NCBI GenBank assembly: GCA_017546745.1
Contig: JAFYRZ010000141.1
Coordinates: 1 to 5,515, forward strand
From: Clostridia bacterium
GTDB lineage: Bacteria > Bacillota_A > Clostridia > Oscillospirales > CAG-272
Direction of reading: 5' to 3'
Length of the DNA: 5,515 nt
The translations under genes and the position numbers were made by a program. The notes under the pieces were generated by a model. It worked only from the letters and a program-made list of their open reading frames with translations, did no database searches and had not been told where the DNA came from. Of this stretch, positions 1-5,388 are shown in pieces. Position 1 is the stretch's first letter. Each line of letters starts with the position of its first letter.

Positions 1-85
1 ATGCTTCAAAGGATGGGAATATCCTAGATTCTTTAATTTTCTCCCATTCTTTTAGAAGTTTTTTGTTTTTCAAATCAATAGACAT
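1..85 (-). CDS. 5' end of an unidentified leftward gene (partial)
   Basis: An ATG on the minus strand (plus-strand positions 85-83) opens a frame of 28 codons that reaches the left window edge without a stop. The visible N-terminus reads MSIDLKNKKLLKEWEKIKES followed by RIFPSFEA. It is rich in Lys and Glu with a likely short amphipathic helix, has no signal peptide and looks cytoplasmic. A Shine-Dalgarno site (AAGAGG, plus positions 96-91) sits 5 bases before the ATG, and a good promoter lies about 50 bases further upstream at 172-144. Promoter, ribosome site and open frame in the right order make this a real gene rather than a chance frame. I do not recognise the family, and 28 residues are too few to assign a function. 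It is transcribed away from the recombinase fragment at 194-400. Confidence 0.65.
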   Translation of the reverse strand, partial: MSIDLKNKKLLKEWEKIKESRIFPSFEA

Positions 86-143
86 ACAAACCTCTTACTA
101 ATCAAAGTGCTATGCTTTTTGCTTAATCTTTACCAACAATTTT

Positions 144-172
144 ATTATACCATTTTCTAACCCATAAATCAA
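144..172 (-). promoter_or_regulatory. Sigma-A type promoter for the leftward gene
   Basis: Read on the minus strand, TTGATT (plus 172-167) and TATAAT (plus 149-144) are separated by exactly 17 bases. The bases just before the -10 box are TGG, giving an extended -10 (TGnTATAAT). The predicted start of transcription is near plus position 137, leaving a leader of about 50 bases before the ATG at 85. The -10 is a perfect consensus match and the -35 matches at four of six positions. The promoter ends only about 20 bases from the recombinase-like fragment that runs the other way. Confidence 0.7.
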
Positions 173-193
173 GTTGCTGTTATAACAAACCAT

Positions 194-400
194 AATAAAG
201 AGCGTTTGATTGACAGTTTGGTAAAATGCATCATTCTTTACGACGATAATCTTGGAATAACATTTAATTTCAAAAAAGAGCCTGTAACTGTTCCTACAAG
301 CGATGAACTTCTGGCAATAGAAGGCAGTTCGGATACCGGAGCGTTTGCTTCACCAGACCACAAGAAAGCACCACAAACGTGGTGCTTTTTCTTTTCTTGA
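194..400 (+). pseudogene. C-terminal remnant of a large serine recombinase
   Basis: The frame encodes about 68 residues starting NKERLIDSLVKCIILYDDNL and continuing ITFNFKKEPVTV. This pattern (RLID-x-hV, then a hydrophobic-YDD segment, then a beta strand ending in NF/NY-K) is what I recognise from the extreme C-terminus of clostridial large serine recombinases, after their zinc ribbon and coiled coil. The catalytic resolvase domain, the recombinase domain and the zinc ribbon are all missing: the frame meets a stop at 158-160 and there is no recombinase-like sequence between 161 and about 193. The only start-like codon is a TTG at 206 inside the conserved part, with no ribosome site, so it is probably not translated. 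It cannot recombine DNA on its own. It is best read as debris of an integrative element whose recombinase gene was deleted down to its tail. The family call is from memory of the motif, not from a search, and a chance resemblance remains possible. Confidence 0.55.
365..395 (+). terminator. Intrinsic terminator at the end of the recombinase remnant
   Basis: A perfect 10-bp stem AAAGCACCAC / GTGGTGCTTT (365-374 and 379-388) closes a four-base loop AAAC. It is followed by a T-rich run broken by one C (386-395). The structure lies inside the remnant's reading frame, before its TGA at 398-400, so the hairpin is translated in frame as KAPQTWCFF. It would end rightward transcription well before the methyltransferase promoter at 514. 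Confidence 0.8.
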
Positions 401-513
401 GGTCTTTTGAGTCGTACCTTGGCAAGAAATTCAGAACATTCATTCTCCGTTTTGTTTCCCACACGAAATCCCATGAGCTCTACGTCCTCGGTTTTTTCCT
501 TTCTCCCTATCGG
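401..513. other. Intergenic stretch with no gene I can support
   Basis: This 113-base stretch lies between the recombinase terminator and the methyltransferase promoter. The minus strand is open here within a frame covering 552-238, whose middle part reads ELMGFRVGNKTENECSEFLA. That frame has no convincing ribosome site, starts inside the facing promoter and runs through the terminator and the recombinase remnant, so I do not call it a gene. Base composition is more balanced than in the AT-rich first 200 bases. Its place, just beyond a recombinase 3' end, is where an element boundary or attachment site would be expected, but I see no inverted repeat or duplicated core to prove one. Confidence 0.4.
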
Positions 514-542
514 TTGACTTTCGATTAGAAATATGCTATAAT
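514..542 (+). promoter_or_regulatory. Strong extended -10 promoter for the methyltransferase unit
   Basis: TTGACT (514-519) and TATAAT (537-542) are 17 bases apart, and TGC directly precedes the -10 box, making an extended -10. Five of six -35 bases and all -10 bases match the sigma-A consensus. Transcription should start near 549, giving a leader of about 55 bases. Further TATAAT strings at 552-557 and 577-582 have no matching -35 box and are ignored. Confidence 0.8.
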
Positions 543-556
543 AATCTTGCATATAA

Positions 557-568
557 TCAAAGCTTTGA
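557..568. promoter_or_regulatory. 12-bp perfect palindrome just downstream of the transcription start
   Basis: TCAAAGCTTTGA is a perfect palindrome lying about 8 to 19 bases after the predicted start of transcription. That is a position where a dimeric repressor could block initiation or clearance. It is short and AT-rich, so chance is possible and no regulator gene is in view. Nearby short arms (567-571 with 581-585, and 583-587 with 591-595) could form alternative weak hairpins. The second of these would cover part of the ribosome site at 591-596. Confidence 0.3.
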
Positions 569-604
569 GATGAGCTTATAATCTCTTAAAAAGAGGTATC
601 GCTT

Positions 605-1387
605 ATGAATAATGTAAACAAAACTTTATATATACCCTTATACGGTAAGGCTTTTGTAAGCAAGAAGGGGCTTTTTCTAAACGATAAAAGAGCGGAGGAG
701 ATCTGGGAGGCGGAGGGCTTTAAGCTTCGCGGAAAGGCGGCGAGCAAGTGGCTTGCCTACTATATGGGGATTCGCGCCCGCGCTTTTGACGAGTGGGTCA
801 AGGAGAAAATCGGCGAAGAGCCGGGTGCTGTCGTGATACACATCGGCTGCGGAATGGACGGCCGCGTCTTAAGGGTCGGGGGAGACAGGTCCGCGTGGTA
901 CGACGTGGATTTCCCTGAGGTCATCGAGGAAAGGCAACGCTATTTTACCGAAGCCGACGGCTATAAAATGGTCGCGGGCGACGTCAGATGCTCGGATTGG
1001 CTTGACTGCGTTACAGGCGACAAGGCGATAGTGGTTATGGAGGGGGTAAGCATGTACCTGACCGCCGAAGAGATGCGTGGACTTACGGAGAGCCTTTGCG
1101 CTCGCTTCGGGGTGATTTCTCTCCTTACAGACGCATACACGACGCTTGCAGCAAGGCTGTCAAAGCGAGCGAATCCCGTTAACACCGTCGGCGTTACTGA
1201 GGTGTTTGGCATAGATTCGCCGAGCGAGTACGCGAGCGGTGCGCTTGCGTTTCTGAAAGAGCATACGATGATACCGCAGAAATATGTAGACGAGCTTTCG
1301 GGAGTCGAAGGATTCATCTTTGGGCGGCTTTACGCGGGCGGATTTTCAAAAAAGCTTTATCGTTTGTATGAATACGAAAAGCGATAA
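605..1387 (+). CDS. Class I SAM-dependent methyltransferase, LCM/PpmP-like family
   Basis: The 260-residue product matches the leucine carboxyl methyltransferase-like family (PF04072 type), soluble enzymes that move a methyl group from S-adenosylmethionine to a carboxyl or hydroxyl group. Motif I is HIGCGMDGR (residues 79-87), the glycine-rich SAM loop with the family's G-x-G-x-D-x-R pattern. WYDVDFPEVIEER (98-110) carries the acidic residues that usually bind the SAM ribose, followed by the D-x-P signature. GDVR (125-128) is the adenine-side acidic motif, and VMEGVSMYL (144-152) is the family's EG-x-x-MYL block. The length fits single-domain bacterial members. The start is set by AAGAGG at 591-596, 8 bases before the ATG, downstream of a strong promoter. 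The small membrane protein gene follows 15 bases on, so the two form an operon. The first 60 bases are AT-rich compared with the rest. The substrate cannot be read from sequence: family members act on phosphatase C-termini, polyketides and other small molecules. Confidence 0.88.
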   Translation: MNNVNKTLYIPLYGKAFVSKKGLFLNDKRAEEIWEAEGFKLRGKAASKWLAYYMGIRARAFDEWVKEKIGEEPGAVVIHIGCGMDGRVLRVGGDRSAWYDVDFPEVIEERQRYFTEADGYKMVAGDVRCSDWLDCVTGDKAIVVMEGVSMYLTAEEMRGLTESLCARFGVISLLTDAYTTLAARLSKRANPVNTVGVTEVFGIDSPSEYASGALAFLKEHTMIPQKYVDELSGVEGFIFGRLYAGGFSKKLYRLYEYEKR

Positions 1388-1402
1388 AACGGAGGCGCAT
1401 TT

Positions 1403-1720
1403 ATGCTGATCTTTTCTATAATTATGTTTGCGGTAGGCGCTGTGTTTTTCGGACTTAGCATTGCGATTTACCGCGGGAAAACCGACCTTATACACGATTA
1501 TCACAGGACGCGTGTCACCGACACGGTCGGCTACGCAAGAGCCTTCGGCAAGGCTATGCTCACCTTTACTGCGAGCTTTTTTATAAGCGGTATCGTAGGA
1601 CTTTTCGGTGATACTGACGGCATCGCGGTCATAGCAACCGCCATACTTATCGTGGGAATGATAATAGGAACGGTGGCTATCCTCATCGTGCAGAAAAAAT
1701 ACAATGGCGGACTTTTCTGA
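1403..1720 (+). CDS. Small three-helix membrane protein, DUF3784-like
   Basis: The 105-residue protein has three predicted membrane helices: about residues 2-23, 50-68 and 73-96. Between helices 1 and 2 lies a polar loop (about 24-49) containing LIHDYHRTRVTD and then AFGKAML. The layout of an N-terminal helix, a short loop with a Y-[NH]-T/R segment, a conserved GK and two more helices resembles the DUF3784 family, which is common in Firmicutes and has no known function. That assignment is from memory of the pattern. The start is well supported by GGAGG (1391-1395), 7 bases before the ATG. It lies 15 bases after the methyltransferase stop and ahead of a strong terminator, so it is the second and last gene of that unit. 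A partner role with the methyltransferase is possible but unproven. Similar small proteins often occur as lone membrane genes. Confidence 0.75.
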   Translation: MLIFSIIMFAVGAVFFGLSIAIYRGKTDLIHDYHRTRVTDTVGYARAFGKAMLTFTASFFISGIVGLFGDTDGIAVIATAILIVGMIIGTVAILIVQKKYNGGLF

Positions 1721-1755
1721 CCGTAAAAATCTAAGACAACAACGAAAATAAAAGC

Positions 1756-1783
1756 GCCCGTTTTATGAAAAACGGGCTTTTTT
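1756..1783 (+). terminator. Intrinsic terminator of the methyltransferase operon
   Basis: A perfect 9-bp stem GCCCGTTTT / AAAACGGGC (1756-1764 and 1769-1777) with loop ATGA is followed directly by six T (1778-1783). It begins 36 bases after the stop of the small membrane protein gene. A-rich sequence on its left (1744-1753) could give weak activity on the other strand too. Confidence 0.9.
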
Positions 1784-1857
1784 ACGTCAAAAACTGCCAT
1801 TTAGTGGCAAAAATAACCTGTTTTTTCGCCTTATTTATATTAAAATATAAAAAAGTA

Positions 1858-1886
1858 TTGAACTTTAAGCAAAAAAGTAGTATAAT
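1858..1886 (+). promoter_or_regulatory. Sigma-A promoter for the VTT-acyltransferase operon, with AT-rich upstream element
   Basis: TTGAAC (1858-1863) and TATAAT (1881-1886) are 17 bases apart. There is no extended -10 (TAG precedes the box). The 27 bases before the -35 are almost pure A/T (1831-1857) and include a 7-bp inverted repeat TTATATT / AATATAA (1835-1850), the position of an UP element. Transcription should start near 1893. A second TATAAT at 1891-1896 has no properly spaced -35 box. Confidence 0.75.
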
Positions 1887-1917
1887 TACTTATAATGCTT
1901 TATTTCAGAAACCTAAT

Positions 1918-1924
1918 GGAGGAG
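1918..1924 (+). promoter_or_regulatory. Ribosome binding site that fixes the start at 1928
   Basis: GGAGGAG stands 3 bases before the ATG at 1928, and its GGAGG core is 5 bases away. The longer possible start, ATG at 1895, has no Shine-Dalgarno site and would begin about 2 bases after the predicted transcription start. The downstream ATG at 1928 is therefore preferred. Confidence 0.8.
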
Positions 1925-1927
1925 CTT

Positions 1928-3838
1928 ATGCGTAAGGACAGAAGGCTAAAGCTTTTAATCGGAATACTTGCGATACCCGTCGTTTTCCTGCTCGGTCTTT
2001 TTCTCTTCACGGGCGAGAATATTGAGATAATAAGAACTGTTTTTACAAAGGAGATGTCTAACGAGGAGATACAGGACGCGCTTCGCAGCATCGGCTGGCG
2101 CGGATACATCACGGTTGCTATCCTCTCTATGCTCCAGGTCGTTATTGCCTTTCTCCCGGCAGAGCCGGTGCAGGTGCTTGCGGGACTTACCTTCGGCTTT
2201 CCCGTAGGACTTCTTTGCTGTACCGTCGGAGTTGTGCTCGGAAGCTCGTTGATCTTCCTTCTTTACAAGATTTTTGGCGAGAGCATGCGTAAATACTTTG
2301 ACAAACGCCTCGATATCGATATGGAGAGCGCGGGAAAGACCGGAAAGGTCGCGGCGGTAATATTTATCCTTTATTTCCTCCCTGCGATCCCTTACGGAAT
2401 GATCTGCTTCCTTGCCGCAACAATGCGTATGCGATATCCGAGATTTATCGCGATCACCACCCTCGGCGCGATACCGTCTATCTGCATCGGTGTTGGCCTC
2501 GGTCATATCGCGCTTGAGTTTAGCTGGATAATATCGGTCGGCGTTTTTGCGGTTCTCGTTCTGCTTCTTTCGATAGTTATGTGGAAAAGAGAGTTCTTTA
2601 TCGAAAAGATGAACGCGTATCTCAGGGAATCGAAAAAGCAGTATTCCTCAAAGACGGTCGTAAGCGAGTATCCCGAGCGACGTCTTACGTTTCTCTACGC
2701 CATATTCAGAACGCTCGTTTTCGGAAAGATCAAGCTTAAGTTTATCTGGAACGTGCCTAAGGATAAGATCGAGAAGCCCTCGATAGTTCTTGCGAACCAC
2801 GGCGCGTTCATAGATTTTGCCTACGCGGGCACGCTTCTTAAAAAGACGACTCCCAGCTTTATCGTTGCGAGAATGTATTTCTACCAAAAAATTACCGGTA
2901 AGATACTCCGCTGGATCGGTGCTTTTCCGAAGAGCATGTTCACGACGGATACCGAGAGCGCTATGAACTGCATAAGAGTTATAAAGCGCGGCGGCGTTCT
3001 TGCTATGATGCCCGAGGCAAGGCTCTCAACTATCGGAAAATTCGAGGATATACAGCCCTCGACCTATGACTTTATAAAGAAGATGGGCGTTCCCGTCTAC
3101 GTTATCAATATTCGCGGTGACTACCTTGCTAAGCCCAAGTGGGGTAAGGGAATCCGCCGCGGCTCGCTCGTTGAGGCGCAGCTTAACCCCCTCTTCACGG
3201 CGGATGAGCTTAAAACGCTCGACCTCTCTGAGATCGAAAGGCGCACGCTTGACGCGCTTTATTACGACGAGCTCGAGTGGCTTAAGACTCGTCCCGAGGT
3301 TCGCTACCGCTCGAGAAAAATGGCAGAGGGACTTGAAAACATACTCACCCGTTGCCCCGAGTGCGGCGGAAGATACACCCTTAAGACAAAGGGCAGGGAG
3401 CTTTTCTGCGAATGCTGCTCTATGAGGACCGCGGTAGACGCGCGTTATCAGTTTGCCCCCGAATTTAAGTTCGATAACTTCCGCGATATGTACGACTGGC
3501 AGAAGGAAAAAATGCGCGAGGAAATACTCGCGGACGAGAATTTTGCCCTTGAGAGTGAGGTCACTCTTAAGCATTCCTCGATCGGCGGAAAGACAATTCT
3601 CCGCGAGTCGGGAAAGGGCTCGTGCCGCCTTGACCGTACGGGGCTTACCTATACCGGAACCGAGGACGGCGAGCAGGTATGCCGCCACTTCCCAATGGAT
3701 TCGATATACAGAATTCTCTTCGGCTCGGGAGAGAATTTCGAGATATACGTTGGAAAGGAAATATACTATTTCGCACCTAAGGAGCTTAGGAGTGCTGTGG
3801 ATTGGTATATAGCTTCTGAAATTCTAAAATCTCTATAA
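1928..3838 (+). CDS. VTT (TVP38/DedA-like) membrane domain fused to a PlsC-type acyltransferase with zinc ribbon
   Basis: With the start at 1928 the protein has 636 residues; the in-frame ATG at 1895 would add 11 but lacks a ribosome site. Residues about 9-220 form a membrane domain of roughly six helices. It has the VTT/SNARE-associated pattern FLPAEPVQVLAGLTFG and then VLGSSLIFLLYKIFG, plus FLPAIPYG and a late GAIPS, known from TVP38 and DedA proteins, which move lipids between leaflets. Residues about 250-430 form a PlsC-like acyltransferase: NHGAFID with the HX4D pair (H291, D296), GAFPKSMF as block II, MMPEARLS as block III (P362, E363, R365 in place of the usual PEGTR), and VPVYVINIRG as block IV. 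This enzyme class moves an acyl chain onto lysophospholipid at the membrane face. A zinc ribbon follows with C476, C479, C494 and C497. The last 130 or so residues are charged and then beta-rich, without a family I can name. The fusion is longer than ordinary PlsC (about 240) or TVP38 (about 200). Substrates are not shown by the sequence. Confidence 0.88.
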   Translation: MRKDRRLKLLIGILAIPVVFLLGLFLFTGENIEIIRTVFTKEMSNEEIQDALRSIGWRGYITVAILSMLQVVIAFLPAEPVQVLAGLTFGFPVGLLCCTVGVVLGSSLIFLLYKIFGESMRKYFDKRLDIDMESAGKTGKVAAVIFILYFLPAIPYGMICFLAATMRMRYPRFIAITTLGAIPSICIGVGLGHIALEFSWIISVGVFAVLVLLLSIVMWKREFFIEKMNAYLRESKKQYSSKTVVSEYPERRLTFLYAIFRTLVFGKIKLKFIWNVPKDKIEKPSIVLANHGAFIDFAYAGTLLKKTTPSFIVARMYFYQKITGKILRWIGAFPKSMFTTDTESAMNCIRVIKRGGVLAMMPEARLSTIGKFEDIQPSTYDFIKKMGVPVYVINIRGDYLAKPKWGKGIRRGSLVEAQLNPLFTADELKTLDLSEIERRTLDALYYDELEWLKTRPEVRYRSRKMAEGLENILTRCPECGGRYTLKTKGRELFCECCSMRTAVDARYQFAPEFKFDNFRDMYDWQKEKMREEILADENFALESEVTLKHSSIGGKTILRESGKGSCRLDRTGLTYTGTEDGEQVCRHFPMDSIYRILFGSGENFEIYVGKEIYYFAPKELRSAVDWYIASEILKSL

Positions 3839-3847
3839 AAACAAAGG

Positions 3848-3854
3848 AAAGGAG
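3848..3854 (+). promoter_or_regulatory. Widely spaced ribosome binding site of the carrier gene
   Basis: AAAGGAG lies 11 bases before the ATG at 3866, longer than the usual 5-9. A GTG at 3861 is better spaced but meets TGA two codons later, and an ATG at 3870 is in another frame, so 3866 remains the start. The long spacing may lower translation relative to the upstream gene. Confidence 0.6.
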
Positions 3855-3865
3855 TTTTTTGTGCT

Positions 3866-5332
3866 ATGAATGACAATAAGACTTTACATAATGCGCAAAA
3901 AAAGACCGAAAAAGCCTCTGCAAATATAGAATTTAAATCATTTATTACCGTCGTTATTCTTCTTTCGTTTATGCTTGCGATCTCGGGCGTTTTGTCCTAT
4001 ATAATCCCTAATGGAAGCTTTGAGCGCGATGCTGACGGAATTATTATCGACGGCTCTTACACGGTAAACGAGGAACAGGGCGGAATTGCCATCTGGCGCG
4101 TTATTACAGCCCCCATAAGAGTTTTTGCCTCGTCCGATGCGCTGACTATCATTATGATCTCGGTCTTTCTTCTCGTAATGAGCGGAGTTTTCAATCTTCT
4201 TGAAAAGACCGGCGGAACGAAGATAGTTATCAGCCGCCTGATAAAAAGACTTGCCGACCGCGGCGGACCGGTTATCTGCTTCTGCGTTCTTATCTTTATG
4301 CTGTTCGGCAGCTTTTTCGGAATGTTTGAGGAGCTTGTAACCCTGCTTCCTCTTATTATAATGTTTATGCTGTCCATGGGCTTTGATACCATGACGGGAC
4401 TTGGCGCGTGTCTTCTTGCTGCCTGCTTCGGCTTCTCGGCGGCTATAACGAACCCATTCTCGGTCGGACTTGCCGCCTCTATCGCAGGTGTCGGTGTCAG
4501 CTCGGGACTTTGGTTAAGGCTTATATTCTTCGTTATCATCTACGTTACCCTCTGCGTGTTCCTTATGGCGCACCTTAAGCGTATCGAGGCAGACCCGAAG
4601 AGGAGCATCACCTACGCTATCGATATCGAGAAGCGCGAGAAGCTCACCGGCTTTGATTCGGCAAGAGAGAGGACTCCCGAGAACGATAAGGTTTTTAGGG
4701 TATTCTGCCTTTTCTTTGCCGCGCAGGGAGTGGTTCTCATTCTTATAGCCTCCGTTCGCGCGATCTCGGATCTTGCGATCCCGATCCTTGCGGTAAGCTT
4801 CCTTTTCGGTGGAATTATCGCCGGTCTTCTCGTAACCGAGAAAAAGTCCGATACCTTCCGCCATATTGCAAAGGGCGCTGTCGCTATGCTCCCTGCGGTC
4901 GCTCTTATCGCGCTTGCCTCTTCTATCAAGCTCGTTATGACCGAGGGCGAGATAATCGACTCTATAATGTACTACGTTATAGGTATCCTTGACGGCAAGG
5001 GCAAGTTTGCGACGATACTTCTCGTTTATCTTCTTATCCTTATCCTCCAGGTGTTTATCGGCTCGTCGAGCGCGAAGATAATGCTCGTTTTGCCGATCGT
5101 TCTCCCAATATGCCGCTCTATGGGCATCTCCTCCGAGATGGTCATTCTCGCCTACTGTATGGCAGACGGCTTTACCGACGTTATCCTCCCCACAAACCCC
5201 GTCCTGCTCGTCGGCCTCTCTATGGCTAACGTGTCTTACACAAAATGGTTTAAGTGGACCTGGAAGTTGCAGGGCATCGTCCTCGCCATCACCGTCGTCG
5301 TGCTTCTGTTTGCTACGCTTATTGGATATTAA
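3866..5332 (+). CDS. YfcC/DcuC-superfamily membrane carrier (carboxylate or amino-acid type)
   Basis: The 488-residue protein is an integral membrane carrier with about 11-13 hydrophobic helices after a 23-residue polar N-terminus. It follows the YfcC layout (PF03606, DcuC/C4-dicarboxylate anaerobic carrier superfamily): an early IIPNGSFERD after helix 1, then FGSFFGMFEELVTLLPLI (147-164) matching the family's FG-x-x-EE motif, TNPFSVGLAASIAGV (195-209) matching the NPF half-helix, FIGSSSAKIMLVLPIVLP (397-414) matching the S/G-rich second repeat, and ADGFTDVILPTNPVL (433-447) matching the DGF-x-x-x-x-PT block near the C-terminus. Paired re-entrant-like motifs in two halves suggest the inverted-repeat fold of the IT superfamily. 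Relatives include DcuC and arginine/ornithine exchangers, so dicarboxylates, amino acids or peptides are possible cargo and the sequence does not decide. The length is close to E. coli YfcC (about 500). It lies 27 bases after the acyltransferase fusion with no terminator between, so the two are probably cotranscribed. Confidence 0.88.
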   Translation: MNDNKTLHNAQKKTEKASANIEFKSFITVVILLSFMLAISGVLSYIIPNGSFERDADGIIIDGSYTVNEEQGGIAIWRVITAPIRVFASSDALTIIMISVFLLVMSGVFNLLEKTGGTKIVISRLIKRLADRGGPVICFCVLIFMLFGSFFGMFEELVTLLPLIIMFMLSMGFDTMTGLGACLLAACFGFSAAITNPFSVGLAASIAGVGVSSGLWLRLIFFVIIYVTLCVFLMAHLKRIEADPKRSITYAIDIEKREKLTGFDSARERTPENDKVFRVFCLFFAAQGVVLILIASVRAISDLAIPILAVSFLFGGIIAGLLVTEKKSDTFRHIAKGAVAMLPAVALIALASSIKLVMTEGEIIDSIMYYVIGILDGKGKFATILLVYLLILILQVFIGSSSAKIMLVLPIVLPICRSMGISSEMVILAYCMADGFTDVILPTNPVLLVGLSMANVSYTKWFKWTWKLQGIVLAITVVVLLFATLIGY

Positions 5333-5353
5333 AGGTAAAAAATAAAAAATGAA

Positions 5354-5388
5354 GAGGCTGTCTCAAATGCAAAATTTGAGACAGCCTC
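5354..5388. terminator. Long hairpin terminator, probably bidirectional
   Basis: A perfect 15-bp stem GAGGCTGTCTCAAAT / ATTTGAGACAGCCTC (5354-5368 and 5374-5388) closes a five-base loop GCAAA. It starts 22 bases after the carrier stop. On the plus strand it is followed by a weak T-rich stretch (GTTGTTTTG). On the minus strand it is followed by a much better T-rich tract (complement of 5333-5350), so it may also stop a leftward transcript from beyond the window. The AGGCTGTCTCAAA motif is one I recall as frequent in Clostridia, so this may be a dispersed repeat used as a terminator. Confidence 0.75.

Noticed and set aside
246..549. Nine-base direct repeat ATAATCTTG at 246-254 and 541-549 as possible attachment-site cores
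   Set aside because: Nine AT-rich bases are easily repeated by chance in 500 bases, and the second copy overlaps the -10 box, which explains its sequence.
238..552. 104-codon open frame on the minus strand across 238-552
   Set aside because: It starts inside the methyltransferase promoter, has no ribosome site, and crosses the terminator hairpin and the recombinase fragment, whose plus-strand reading matches a known family pattern.
3117..3812. Open frames of 102 and 119 codons in another plus-strand frame inside the fusion gene
   Set aside because: They are Arg/Ser-rich shadows of a gene with clear domain motifs in the main frame and have no start signals of their own.
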